DNA of 64,000 nt from the NCBI GenBank assembly GCA_018398585.1, contig JAGTTD010000001.1:38889938-38953937 (forward strand), written 5' to 3'. The stretch's first letter is position 1. Every line of letters starts with the position of its first letter. Made by a program: the position numbers and the translations under genes. A model generated the notes under the pieces. The model did not search any database. It saw nothing but the letters and a program-made list of their open reading frames with translations, and was not told the DNA's origin. Positions 12,280 through 23,090 of this stretch are shown one piece after another. This DNA comes from Simmondsia chinensis (Eukaryota > Streptophyta > Magnoliopsida > Caryophyllales > Simmondsiaceae).

Positions 12280-13552
12280 CACTACAACATAAATGGACAA
12301 AGGCAACGGAATATTTGCAACAGTAGTAAAAAGTGTTGCCTAAACTAATCAAAGGCAACACTTGTTATGTTGTTGCCTTCAACCTCAAATTCGTTGTATA
12401 AATCTCATGGCAATAGTTCTACAACTATTGCCTTTGACATTAAAGGCAACAGAAGTGGAAAACCGTTGCATTTGTTCAATCAAAGATAACAGCTAGTTGA
12501 GTGTTGCAATAACAAGCAACACTTTCTAACTTGTTGCTTTTGATGTAAGCTATACAACATCAATTTTTAAATATTTCCTTTTTTCCCGAGGACCGATTTT
12601 TCATTCAACCGGTTTGATTAATCAATTTTAAATCATGTATATTGAGTTGGTTATATATATTTTATTGACTAAATTGATTAATTAACTAATTGTTGAGAGT
12701 ATAACATTCTTTAATTGTAATAACAAGATAACTTTATATATATACCTTGACATTTATAAATTTTGCCACTTAGGTAGCTTGAAATTTTAAAATTTTATCA
12801 ATTAGGTGTCCTAAATCACTCTACCTAGCTCAAACACCTTTGGCAGGGTAACCCAAATCTTAGATTGAACCTATCTAATTAAACCAAAATCCATGACTTC
12901 AGCACCATATGATTCAACCAACTAAAACCCAACCTGAATTGACTCGAAACTCGAAATGACTTGGATCCTAAATGATCAAATTTGACCAAAGACCTGAAAT
13001 ACGGAATAATCTAACTTGATTGACTCAAAACTTAAAGTGATTAGTTGTATAATTACAATTTAACTTACAATTTCTCAATCCAATTTTCATTTCACAGATC
13101 AAACAGATCCTTATTCTAAATTTTAGTTATGGGTCAACCAACCAAGTCATGAGTTATGATATAATTTTATCTTCATATTTTTTTTTTTTTAAATATCAAA
13201 ATATTATATGTAATGTTTTATATTGAGAAATCGATATGTAAAACCATATTTTTTTTTAAGGTGTAACTAATAGGAAAATTATCACTTCGGTACTCTAGGT
13301 TTTTGAACATTTATTACTTGGTATTCTGACGTTTCAATATATGTACAACTCTGAAGTTTGAATATTTTATCACCAGTGTGCCCTATGTCAGACTTTGATC
13401 AATTGTTGTGAGAGTCTAGCCAATTTTATACAAAAAATATTGATATAATATTTGCTTATGATAGTGTATATAAGTTATGCTAATACTTTTATAAAAATTA
13501 ATTATGCAAATTATGATAAATCGAAACTTTCACTTTTACTAAAAAATAAAAA

Positions 13553-13740
13553 ATGTATGATATAAAAAAAAAAAGAAGAAAACTACCCGTCTCTGCCTTT
13601 CTCCCTCATTTGAAACCCTTGTCAACTTTAAAATCCTCATCTTCACTTTCACCCCTCACCGCTGCACCTCTCTCCCACCCGCCGCTGCACCTCCTATCGC
13701 TGCACCACACCGTTGCCTCCTCTCCCTTGGTTCAGGTATG
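13553..13740 (+). other. GC/CT-rich exon-like segment in CACTA-2
   Basis: A pyrimidine-rich, GC-richer patch stands out from AT-rich surroundings. It is open in two frames, with a Pro/Ser/Leu-rich product, and ends at CAG followed by GTATGC, a plausible splice donor. It resembles a 5' UTR or first exon. I recognise no domain. It could be the leader of a lost transposase gene or a captured host fragment. Confidence 0.3.
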
Positions 13741-14933
13741 CTTTGGTTCTTCTTCTCCCTCTATGTCCTCTCAGCCATCCTCTACCTTGTGGTGGTGGCC
13801 GACATCAATGGCGGCCGCCTTCTTTAGTTGGAACAGAGGGTCCACCTCTCACTCAGCTAGCCTGGCTTGCATTAGTGTCTTTCAAACCTTATTTTTATAT
13901 ATTATGGATGCTTGATGCGTTGAACATTATGGAATGAATTCCTAACAAAATTATAAAGTATTGGTTGTTTGGGGATGCTTGTTGGTAGAAATTATTGTTT
14001 GTATATGCTTGTTAGTTGAGATTGTTATCACAATTTCGAATTTAATTGCTAAAAGCTTAAATTTTTGTTGTGTAAGATATGCCATTATATGATTTGAAGA
14101 GGCAAATGCATATAATTATTGAGATTATTGTATATACTATTGCTTGTCGATCTAGACTATTGTTTGTAAATTTCTTTTATATGTTTTTCTACGTTCTTGT
14201 TCTAATTTGAAGTGTCCTAGCAAGTCGAGTCATATGATGAATGTTATGTCTACCTCATGAGAATTATAGATTGGTGTATTAAGGTAAATACGTGTTTGAC
14301 ATCCTAACTTTACTTCTTGACTATTATATCCATGGACATGATTTCATATCTAAAGGCAATTCTTTTAGGATTTCACTAGTAGTAATAGCTAGAAAGGAGT
14401 TGGGACTTTAGATGGTTATTGCATTCTATTGTATAATGTATGAAAAGAGTGGGTACAAAACTATTATGATGATTGGGATCAAGTATATTATACGATGAAT
14501 ATAGTTGTGGGAAAGTTATTTAACTATTGAGTTAAAATATTATGGTAGTTTGTGTTCTCCTTATTTATCCCGTGATTTTGTCATTATTATGTTTTCAAGG
14601 AGAGTAATTTCCAGGGGTTTCATGAAGTGATTTCAGTTCTACTAGAAAATGAGTTTACTTGAAGTGTTGAGTGATATCAGGTATTTGGTGTCGTTTGTAT
14701 TTACCATTGAGTGATTTGTAGTGGGCTCCTTGGAGGATATTCTTCTATGGAATTTTCATGTACAAAATAATAGTGAACTAAAATTAATGGGGAGATTGAA
14801 TTTAAGATGACACAATAAATGAAGTGGTGACTTGTATTTTGGAGTCTTATAAGTTTCGGGTTTCAAATTTGTGGTGTTGGGAAGTTTAAATTCTCTACAT
14901 TTCTAATGGTGAAAGATGTTAATTCTTTTGCAG

Positions 14934-15287
14934 GTCCCTAATGAATCAAATGTGGCAGTATGTTTTTTTGGAAATGCAAGCTAGCAAATCCATTTTTATT
15001 TTGATGTTCACTTTATCATAGTTGGACTCTATGCTACAAACAACATCAGTTCTTCGCAGAGTGAACGATGGAATATGAAAGTAAAGGGAATGGATAGGAT
15101 TGTTGTATGTTCATTTTCCAAATGTCTTTTCTCATCAAAAGAGGGTAATAAGGATTATCGCTACATCATTTACTTGTGGGTTGACGATAAGTTAGAGAAA
15201 GAGGATAATATGGTTGTTCTTCATATGCTCATATTTGTTTTACTCAACATAATGGGGAAAATTGCCCTTTTAATAGAGTATATATAG
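14934..15287 (+). other. Open exon-like stretch in CACTA-2, unknown product
   Basis: Following a TTTTGCAG acceptor-like site near 14933, a frame that becomes fully open from about 15010 runs through an ATG at 15075 to a stop at 15287. The product includes SQSERWNMKVKGMDRIVV and a charged middle (DDKLEKEDN) followed by a hydrophobic end. No family was recognised. It might be part of a transduplicated host gene, or a chance open frame. Confidence 0.25.
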
Positions 15288-15670
15288 GTCGATAATTTCC
15301 TACACTCTACAATGTGCAAAATCATTCTCCATTTTTCTTTAGTTTTTAACCAAGTGCATTGGTTTTACTTAGTTAAAGAGAAGTGCAAACAACTACTGGC
15401 ATATCTCAAGATAGAGATTTGGAAATAACTTAGTAGGCCCAACCACCAAACATCACACATTCCTTTATTCCTGCACCATAGTTGACATCAAAACAATGCG
15501 TGCAGCTACTGGCGTATCTCAACTCCTAATCAATAATACAAAACTATCCCTTTAAATCTTTAGCACTAGATTCTTCCTCTAATCTACCAGTTTAAAACAT
15601 GTTAAGTGTAAATAGTTCATAATTTTGTTGTTGAAATAGAACACCCACTTTTCAAGTAAGGTAACGACTA

Positions 15671-15800
15671 GCATTTTTTGGATCATAGACTCTGGAGCCC
15701 CAAACTATATGTTGAGAAACATGTTCTATGATCTCTCTCATGTTGAAAACATCACAATTACATTGCCCATGGGGGTTATGTTTGCGTTACGTATAAATCC
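15671..15800 (+). pseudogene. Ty1-copia protease fragment inside CACTA-2
   Basis: The translation FWIIDSGAPNYM followed by DLSHVENITITLPMGVMFAL matches the copia aspartic protease start (WIIDSGATDHM-type) and the pre-integrase region that follows it. The catalytic DSG is present. Only about 40 codons are recognisable, and no zinc knuckle or integrase was found next to it. It is an isolated scrap of a copia element, captured by or inserted into CACTA-2 and then eroded. Confidence 0.65.
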
Positions 15801-16539
15801 ATACTTTCCTTCACATAGTTTATGTTCGAAAAACTAGAGGGACGAGAAACATGGCAAGCCTCTTCCTCAAGAAATTATGTACAAGGTGTAATTTTGTTGG
15901 GATGGGTTGGAATTATCCTCATTCTAAATCCAATCAGAAATATTTTGGAATTCAAAATCTTATTATGATTCAACTCCAAAAGTTTGGAATGTCGCCATAC
16001 CGTTCTACTAAAATTTGGTGTGGAGTGGAGCAATTTCTAATTTTCTACCCTAAATACTAGACTTAGGTTCACATCATTAAATCAAATTGGGGTCCATGGT
16101 TGTCTTATGGTCTCAAGGGTTATGCCATGTAAAACCCGTTTAATACATTCATTAATTTTCTTTATGTAGTGGCTTGGATTATGTGTTTGAAATTGCTTAA
16201 TTTGGAAGTTTTGTTATGTTATAGGGCATGCCATCAACAGGGGGACAGAGAACATGGTGATGAAGAAATGGATAGACATATTAGCTTTTGAGAACAATGT
16301 TAAATGGCAGGTTGTCTCACGAATGAACATTTGTATTATGAATATTTCAGTTATGACTATTTCTTGTATTTGAATGTTAAGTTGTTACTTCTTGGAATTT
16401 CAAATATATGTATTAAATAATGTACAAGTGTTTGATTAAAGTGAAAATTAGTCGATGGAATTGCAATGGTTACATTTGGTTGCATTTGTGGTTTTGACTC
16501 TTTTCCTAGCGCGTCATAAAATGCAAAAAATCTTATGTT

Positions 16540-16953
16540 GCCCAATACTTCATGGGCAACGACTTGGTTTAAAATGTCCATAAAAGGTAATGGTTTCTTA
16601 TCACTGCCCTATATGTTATAGGCAACGGTCTATGATTCATTACCTTTGTAAAGCTACGATTTATTGTGCGTTGCCCATATAAGGCAACAAATTTTGCGTG
16701 TTGCTTAGTATTGGCAACACTTTTGTACTCGTTGCCTAGAAGCGTTGCCTAAAACCATTGCCTTTGAATCAACCGTTGCCTATTTGTTGAAATTTTGGAA
16801 CTGTTGCCTATTGTCGAAAAAGCGTTGCCTATGGAATAGGGGACGCGACCAAATGCAACGGTCATGCAATTGTCGCCTTAGACATAATGCAATGGTTATT
16901 TGTTAATAAACAACACTTTTTGACTGTTGAGTTAGCCCATTTATGTTGTAGTG
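16540..16953. repeat. CACTA-2 right subterminal repeat block
   Basis: Copies of GGCAACG / CGTTGCC (for example AGGCAACGGTC, CGTTGCCTAT, GCGTTGCC) occur every 20-40 bp, ending in the inverted CACTACAACATAAATGG terminus. It shares ACGCGACC with the left end of CACTA-1. Confidence 0.85.
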
Positions 16954-17250
16954 AGTTGAGGAGATAATGGTTCAAATAGAATAAAGCACCAAAAATATTT
17001 TACAAAACAAAATTAAAAAAAAAAAAGAGCATCTAACTTAGAAAATTGTTGCAATAAGTGTCATTTAAAAAACCGTTGTCGTATGTAATTATGTTCAACA
17101 GTTACTTTTTTGTTACAAAACCTGTTACTGTAGACGTCTTTATGCAACGGTTTTAGAACCATGGCAAAACTGTTGCATAAATTTAGCTTATGCAATGCTT
17201 TCAGAACCGTTACAAAACAACCGTTGCCATAGGCCTGTTTTGCAGTAGTG
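16954..17250. repeat. CACTA-1 right terminus and subterminal repeats
   Basis: This is the remaining right arm of CACTA-1 after the nested insertion, with AAACCGTTG, GCAACGGTTTT and CCGTTGCCATAGGCC motifs, ending GCAGTAGTG at 17250. Confidence 0.85.
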
Positions 17251-19172
17251 AAGTCAGTTTGAAAAACAAACAATTACCTCTTACTATGAAAGCCTTTCTC
17301 CCTTTTTTGCCAATTGGAAGATTGGCATTTCCTGTGCTTCTTCTTCTTCCCTCTCTTCTGTGACTTGAGCCCTTTTCACTATTGGGGTGGTAGGGGTTGT
17401 TCCTCTACTTCTCTTCCTGGAGCCACCTATTGCAAGTGCAGGTGCTGCTTCCTTTGCGGGTTCCTCCAAGCGCAACCTAGTAAGACTCTTGGTTGCCCTA
17501 AGAGATTGGAAGGTACTTCTACGAGAAGTAGAGCTACAAAAAGTAAAGTCTTGAGTAAGTCTTTCAAATGACTTATTCTTTAAGAGCATACAAGCACCAG
17601 GAAAAATGGTTACCTATAAGGATTTGCATGGATAAAACTTTCTTGATTGCTAAAGCATGAGCTTCTCTCCAGCCAGTACTTGTAGGCTCAACAAATCTAG
17701 TAAAATACTGCATGGTGCCTCTCACCTTTAAAACGTCGGGTTTCATGTGAAGCGCACTTACGAGGAACAGAGTCATCATATTGATTCCTAATTGATAGGT
17801 TGAATTGAGACAGTTCATCGAGCTGAGGAAGACGCAAAGAGGCCTTCTTGGCGCACTAGAGGTTCCTATTCCAGACGATCGGAAAAGGAATGTCTTGGAC
17901 CATGCAAAATTGCCTAGCAAATAACCCAAGTCAATAAGATTCCACATCAGGCCGAGTCTGGTGATAGAAAGGAAAATATTGAAGGCAGAGGATTACCTAC
18001 CAATGATAAGAATTGATGTCCATAGAAATATATTAGTTAAGATTTAGCCTCTTGAACCAAAGGGGATCAAACTTCCTTTCTCTAAAGAAGTCCATTGGAT
18101 TCTAGACCTGCGAGGTGGAGTCAGAAGTTGCTCGAGGCATCGCTACAGGGGCCATCCTGTAGGCAAGAGAACCTCCACACAAGCAAAGTACTCACGTAAC
18201 AAGAATTATACTGAAGTCAAACATAGGCTAGAGGCCATTATTGGAAAAGCCATAAGGGACCTCCTATTTGGATAACGTATTTCTTTTCTACAATGTCCCT
18301 AACCCAAACATACACTTGATCCAAGAGTAATGGTCCTAAAAGTAAAGAACCAATACTAATGTTCAAGTTAACTGGCACCGTATCAAAGGACATAAGAATG
18401 ATGTCCAAGGAATTGGCAACGAAATAACGAGTCCAACCAAAACAAGTGAAATAAAACCTCCTCTTCTTTAGCACCTAGGCCCATAAGCATGAGCGTCTTT
18501 GAAAAAGAAATTAAAAAAAGTCTCGCAACCGGTGAGCAAGGAAGTGATGGGAAAAGAGAAAGAGAAACCTTTGCCCTCCTTTGAGACAAAAGGAAGTGAT
18601 AGGAAAAGAGGAAGAGAAACCTTTAGCCTCTTTTGAGACAAAAATGTTTGAAGGAAGATCAAAGCCCCTAGGTGAAAGACCTATTAGTTCTGCAGTGCCC
18701 TCAAGAGTGATCCCGAGAAAGCTCTAAGGGAGGACAAAAGCACTGTAACAGGTATTCTAACAACATAAGAGGGCTATTACAGCGGGATAGGCATACCTGA
18801 GCGAGACCTTGGAAAGTCTAATGGCCTTAAAGATACAAAGATTCCTGCAATTATTCTTGATACTAGTTGTTAATTGGTCTACCCAGTCAGCATATTACCT
18901 CATGAGTCCAGCCCTTAAAGGGGGCTAGTTTGTTACAAATACAAGCTTTGAATTGCCATGAAGGATCAAACCAAAGAAAAATCCAATGTGCCAGGCAAGA
19001 TTCCCTCGAGACTAGGCACCTCCTCCAAGGGATTGAGGATGGGACCAAGAATGAAGGGCTTGTGTATAGAAGAAGATCCCTCTTTAGATAAGCATGAGGG
19101 ATCCTCTTCAAGGAGAGTAGATTTCACCAAGCTTTGAAGCTTATCAAGAACTATAGAATTGTTTGATTGCAC
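17251..19172 (-). pseudogene. Antisense ORF of the Tat element with a plant mobile domain (PMD)
   Basis: On the minus strand the frames together give an aminotransferase-like plant mobile domain (PF10536 type). Near 18880 a D/GW..QLTTSIKNN opening is followed by FKAIRLSKVSLR and IALL. LEGTAELIGL-like sequence lies near 18700. The clearest block is NLNISIGSLLLGPLL then QIGGPLWLFQ at about 18370-18240. Further down is FTRFVEPTSTGWREAHALA (about 17690-17640), and the segment ends in a basic region with SRKRSRGTTPTTPIVKRAQV (about 17425-17365). Many stops and frameshifts occur, one caused by a 52-bp duplication. PMD proteins include host MAIN/MAIL1 and versions carried by plant transposons and Ty3-gypsy elements. 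Here it lies between integrase and the 3' LTR, antisense to pol. Its role in the element is unknown. The start at 19172 is uncertain. Confidence 0.7.
18540..18643. repeat. 52-bp tandem duplication in the PMD ORF
   Basis: GGAAGTGATGGGAAAAGAG starts at 18540 and its near-copy GGAAGTGATAGGAAAAGAG at 18592; both run into AACCTTT..CCT..TTTGAGACAAAA. The 52-bp period is not a multiple of three, so the duplication shifts the reading frame of the antisense PMD ORF. Confidence 0.9.
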
Positions 19173-19403
19173 CTGATGAGTAAGAAATCTATGGGGCTGT
19201 CTACCTTTGGATCGACATTGGACAGGCAGCGAGTTATTTGGACAATTGCTTAAAACAAGAATTAAAGTTCTAATGAAAGATTGATAGCATGTTACAAGAG
19301 CAAGTAAGAAGTTAGGAGCGTGAAATCAAGATTTGAGTGTTAAAAATTGCAAGGAATTCGAGAGCAATGCACAAAGTGAGGGATTCCAATCCCAAATGGT
19401 TCA

Positions 19404-19413
19404 GGTATTTATA
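19404..19413 (-). promoter_or_regulatory. Possible antisense TATA box for the PMD ORF
   Basis: The minus strand reads GTATAAATACC here, about 230 bp upstream of the first reading frame of the antisense PMD ORF and close to the 3' LTR. Position and sequence fit a TATA box; there is no expression evidence, so this is inference. Confidence 0.35.
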
Positions 19414-19999
19414 CACATGCAACAGTGAACATAAACTCAAACATGAAACAATACTGCCTCAGGTTTCCTGCAGATGTTGAGGTTCAAATCAAACTAATTT
19501 TTTAACAGTTGGAAATATGAAATTACCAACGGCTAAAAGAGGCGCATTTGTTTACAACCCAAACTCAAGGGCGTTGGAATGATGCCGTTTGGAGACAAAG
19601 GTACATGCACATAAAATGTAGAGCTATGCTCGAGGCATAGATGGCTTTAACAAGAGAAGTAATGACGTCTCAACTCCAGCTACTTTATAAATTAAAGCCT
19701 CTAGATAGCAGTATCTCGAGATGGCTGATGAGGCTAAAAAGGCTCTAGCTGGAGGGATTACAAGCAGTGCTGCAGGAAACATGATTTCAAGGCTCAACAA
19801 GGTTTTTTGAAGCACATATTAAGGAATGTGGGCCTCAAGTACATCCAAAGAAGAGTGGATGAATGTGATAACCAAGGGAGAGCCTCGAGCAAGAGTGTCA
19901 ATGCACGGTCAACACTAGTTCAGCGCTATGGAAGGCATTGAGGCTGAACGTGGGACAAACATGCCACATTTTAAGAGCACAACAGTTAGATTCATAGGC

Positions 20000-20012
20000 T
20001 ATAAATAAAGGG
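20000..20012 (+). promoter_or_regulatory. TATA box in the Tat LTR
   Basis: GCTATAAATAAAG precedes a CT-rich stretch (TTCTATTTCTTTTCC), which is the usual layout of an LTR core promoter and leader. Confidence 0.45.
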
Positions 20013-20227
20013 TCCGGCACCAAATGTACAAAACATTTTCAAGTTTCTCTATAACACTTGTGTTCTATTTCTTTTCCTTTCATTAGGAATGGTGCAATTG
20101 TAGTCACTGTTTTTCTTTCTTCAAAGTAATACAATTTTGGGATGTAGGTATGACATTCTTATTCTAACTCTATTCCAAACAATCAATGAGTTAAGTTTAT
20201 CATCATTAGTTCAAGGTTTTGCTGGCC

Positions 20228-20858
20228 AAGTCCTTGAGCTTGATTATGCTGGCCTTAAATTGGTGTTACGACTTAGTAAGTCAGGTGAATTTAGGTTTGA
20301 ATCATAGTTTTAGGGATTTGACGGTCAAGGCTTTTACCTTAGTTGCATTGATCCTAATCTAGTGACTCAAATATGGTTCCCTCCACCTTAATCTTGCCGA
20401 GTTCAAATTCATTTGAGTTATCTGAAGCCAAAGATGTTAGGCCTCAAAATCTATGGACTCGGGTTTGAGGATGGACTAATGAGCTCTTAAACTTTTGTCC
20501 ATCTGAGTTCTTGGCTCTAATGTGTATGAGGTGAGGTGTCTGCAGCCCTTGAGTTTCATTAAGCTGGTCTTAAATTGGTGTCACGACTTTGTAAGTCAGG
20601 TAAATTTAGGTTTGAACCATAGTTTCAGGGCTTTGACGGTCAAGGCTTTAACCTTAGATGCGTTGATCCTAATCCAGTTACTCGAATATGGTTCCCTCCA
20701 CCTTAATCTTGCCAAGTTCTAATTCATTTGAGTTACCAGAAGCCAAGGATGTTAGGCCTAAAAATCTATGGACTCATGTTTGAGGATGGACTACTAAGCT
20801 CTTAAACTTTTGTCCATTTGAGTTCCTGGCTCTTAGTGTATGAGGTAAGGTATCTGCA
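20228..20858. repeat. Two-copy tandem duplication, 315-bp unit
   Basis: CTTAAATTGGTGTTACGACTT at 20254 recurs as CTTAAATTGGTGTCACGACTT at 20569, and the similarity continues to GTATGAGGT(G/A)AGGT(G/A)TCTGCA at the end of each unit. Each copy is about 315 bp with roughly 5-10 percent differences. It lies in the downstream part of the Tat LTR. Confidence 0.93.
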
Positions 20859-20880
20859 AGCTCTGCCCCATCACCCTAAT

Positions 20881-21770
20881 AACTACTTAGGCTAGGTCCA
20901 TATCCCTTTAATTTATTGTGGAAATACATACACCAAAAATCCATTAAAAAAAATATAAAATTAAGTCTCCTTAATTGGAGTAAGAGTAGAATCCACCTAA
21001 TTATTGCAAGCTAAACTCAGATTCACCAAAAGCATCAATCTTTCTCATAGGTGATTGATTGAGGTCAGACATATCTGGTTCAATATATAGACTCACTCCC
21101 AAGTTGAGGCGAGTCCCTTTTTGTATGTTTGTTTGATTTTGTGTTTTACAGCCACCACAAACAGTAAAAAGCGAACAAAAGGAGCAAACAACAACGTCAG
21201 TGGAATCTCTAACCGAGGTGATTCTACGAAGTGAGTTTTGGAAGTCCATCAAAACCGTCTCTTCCCTGAGAAAAATTGATGCCTCAAATTTAGTAACAAT
21301 CTCCACATTGTCTATCACATACAGCTATTTAGCAAAAAGGTGATGAGGTAATGAAACTCTAATTAATGTTCGATAATCTACTCTTCAAGTTTTTATCCTG
21401 TGGCCACTTATCTTTCTGAAACTTCAACCTCAAGCCATCCCTAAGCTTCAATCATAGACCTTTGCACATCGATTTGGCCGCAATCAAGGACTTGTCAACC
21501 TCGGTTATTTCCAGCCATGTGCTGTGGGCAATTCAAATGTGGGGGGTGGGGGAGGCCAGGGGGCTGGATCTTAGTTGCTACCACCATGTATTAAACAAAT
21601 GACTCTCTTCCAAAATGTTGAACCCTCTTCTGACAAGTACCTTCACCATTTGAACAACAAACCAGCAATTTTAGGTATTAGTTCAGCCACAACAAAGCCA
21701 CCAAGGCATTTCGGCTTTTAGCCTAATTCCCGTTTTAAACATAGAAGTCCCATTCGTTCATCACTAAAGC
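20881..21770. other. Unassigned sequence between the Tat LTR and Copia-1
   Basis: A minus-strand open frame at 21001-21318 encodes 105 residues with several Cys but no family I recognise. A G-rich run lies near 21540-21566. I cannot tell whether this is a decayed mobile element or unique sequence. Confidence 0.4.
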
Positions 21771-23090
21771 CCAAACAAGATGGCAGTCCCATTTTTAACC
21801 TTCTAGTTTCTTACCCAAAGGCCTAGGAACTAAAATCTAGGTTTAGGTTTGCCTAAGGGAGGCCTTCTCAATTATTATAGCATTCAACCATATTGAATGC
21901 TTGCTTCTGGCAGCCTCCTTATAAGTATGAGGCTCATGCTCAACATGTTCTAGGACTATATTTCGAGCATAAGCTATGTAGTTAGTAAAACCTAGCTTTT
22001 TAGATGCCCCAATGTCCCTTCTTTCTCCACCCCTAGCCAACTGGTAAACATCTAGAATCTGTTTAATCACAACCATTTGTCTCAATGCCCCCTCTCAGCA
22101 CTAGATTGCTCCTTAACAGTTTCAGATTCTCGTTCTGAGTCACTAAGGTATAAGGGTTTAGGAGGATCTAACTCAAATTCATAATGTTTCAAGTCATATT
22201 TCCTATTTTTCAGTGCCTGGACAGCAGTTGTTTCATCAACATCATGGGCTAAGTAGCGCATTTAAGTTTCGTTAAAGGTTATATCCCTACTTATTATGAC
22301 TCTAGTTTTATTGCCCTCTTTCACCCTATTCTATACCCTTTGACACCATTAGGGTAGCCAAGGAAGCCCTTGACAGGCCTAGGTGCTAACTTTTCCTTTG
22401 ACTAGTGAGTATACATAGAATAAGCAAAGATACGTAGCAAAGAATAATCACCTAGTTTTCCAAACTGCATTTCTGGAGGAGTTCTAAAATCAATCCTAGA
22501 TGAAGGGGTTCTGTTAATAAGACAGCATGCAGTTTTCACTGTCTCACACAAAAAATTTTTTGTTAAGTCCGGAGGAAAATAACATACATCTAACCCCATT
22601 TAATAGGGTTATATTCATACGTTCTGCTACACTATTCTTTAATGGTATTTTCCTAATAGGATGGTGTTTTTTATTCGCATTCTTGGCACACAAGTCATCT
22701 AATTTAAAATTAATGTGTTCTAGGCCATTATCAGTTTTTTGGACTTTAATCTTTCGTCGTGATTTTTTCTAAATCAAGTTTTTCCATTTAATAAAGGTTT
22801 GAAAACAATCACATTTGTTCTTTAAAAGCTAAACCCAACTTTTCTTAGTAATGGATAAAAAATAAGATGCACCACCCATAGTTGAGACCCATAATGCACA
22901 TAGTCAACAGGTTCTTCTATAACATGCTTACTTGTCTTTAAAACTAGCCAAAGATGTTTCCCAAAAATGCAAGACTCATAGAAATTAAGTTTAGGAATAG
23001 AATCACCACATAAAAATCCTTTGTCTAGATAATTCATTCAGGCCTTTTTCAAAGATATGGCCTAATCTCCTATGCTGAAGGTTAGTAGGG

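Larger units (their letters stand above)
12280..16953. mobile_element. CACTA-2, nested inside CACTA-1
   Basis: The 17-bp terminus CACTACAACATAAATGG at 12280 is repeated perfectly, inverted, ending at 16953. GGCAACG / CGTTGCC subterminal repeats lie at 12300-12550 and 16540-16920. The 3-bp flanks are CAA and AGT, which do not match, so the target duplication has mutated or the ends were rearranged. No TNP2 or Transposase_24 motif was found inside. The interior holds exon-like and retroelement-derived scraps. It is a non-autonomous element of 4.7 kb. Confidence 0.88.
6913..17250. mobile_element. CACTA-1 (En/Spm-type) transposon with target duplication AAG
   Basis: The left end CACTACTATATAATAGGG at 6913 and the right end, which reads CACTACTGCAAAACAGG on the minus strand from 17250, are CACTA termini. 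The flanks are AAG (6910-6912) and AAG (17251-17253), a perfect 3-bp target duplication as expected for this superfamily. Subterminal repeats of GGCAACGG / CCGTTGCC type fill both ends. The internal part carries a Transposase_24-type gene on the minus strand, two tandem repeat arrays and the nested CACTA-2, but no TNP2 transposase that I can see, so it is probably non-autonomous. Length is 10.3 kb including the nested element. Confidence 0.93.
1158..20880 (+). mobile_element. Tat-lineage Ty3-gypsy retrotransposon, degenerate, interrupted by CACTA-1
   Basis: Pol remnants on the + strand (1540-5600) are followed by a long antisense ORF (5690-6912 continued at 17251-19172) and an LTR-like end with TATA box (about 19180-20880). 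A second, archaeal-type RNase H after the ordinary RNase H, and extra ORFs between pol and the 3' LTR, are known hallmarks of the Tat (Ogre/Retand-like) lineage. The 6913-17250 stretch is a later CACTA insertion and not part of this element. The gag region and the 5' LTR were not found; the element appears cut off where the Gypsy-A LTR ends. Outer boundaries are approximate. Confidence 0.7.
19180..20880 (+). repeat. LTR-like 3' end of the Tat element
   Basis: After the antisense ORF, the sequence loses coding character. It contains CTATAAATAAAGGGTCC at about 20000, a strong TATA box, followed by a pyrimidine-rich leader, as in a U3-R-U5 LTR. It then contains a 315-bp tandem duplication. The exact TG and CA ends could not be fixed because no 5' LTR copy is present in the window for comparison. 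Confidence 0.5.

Noticed and set aside
13553..13937. 120- and 74-codon ORFs as real proteins
   Set aside because: They are low-complexity Pro/Ser/Leu products of a CT-rich leader-like patch. The frames run past a good splice donor and no family is recognisable.
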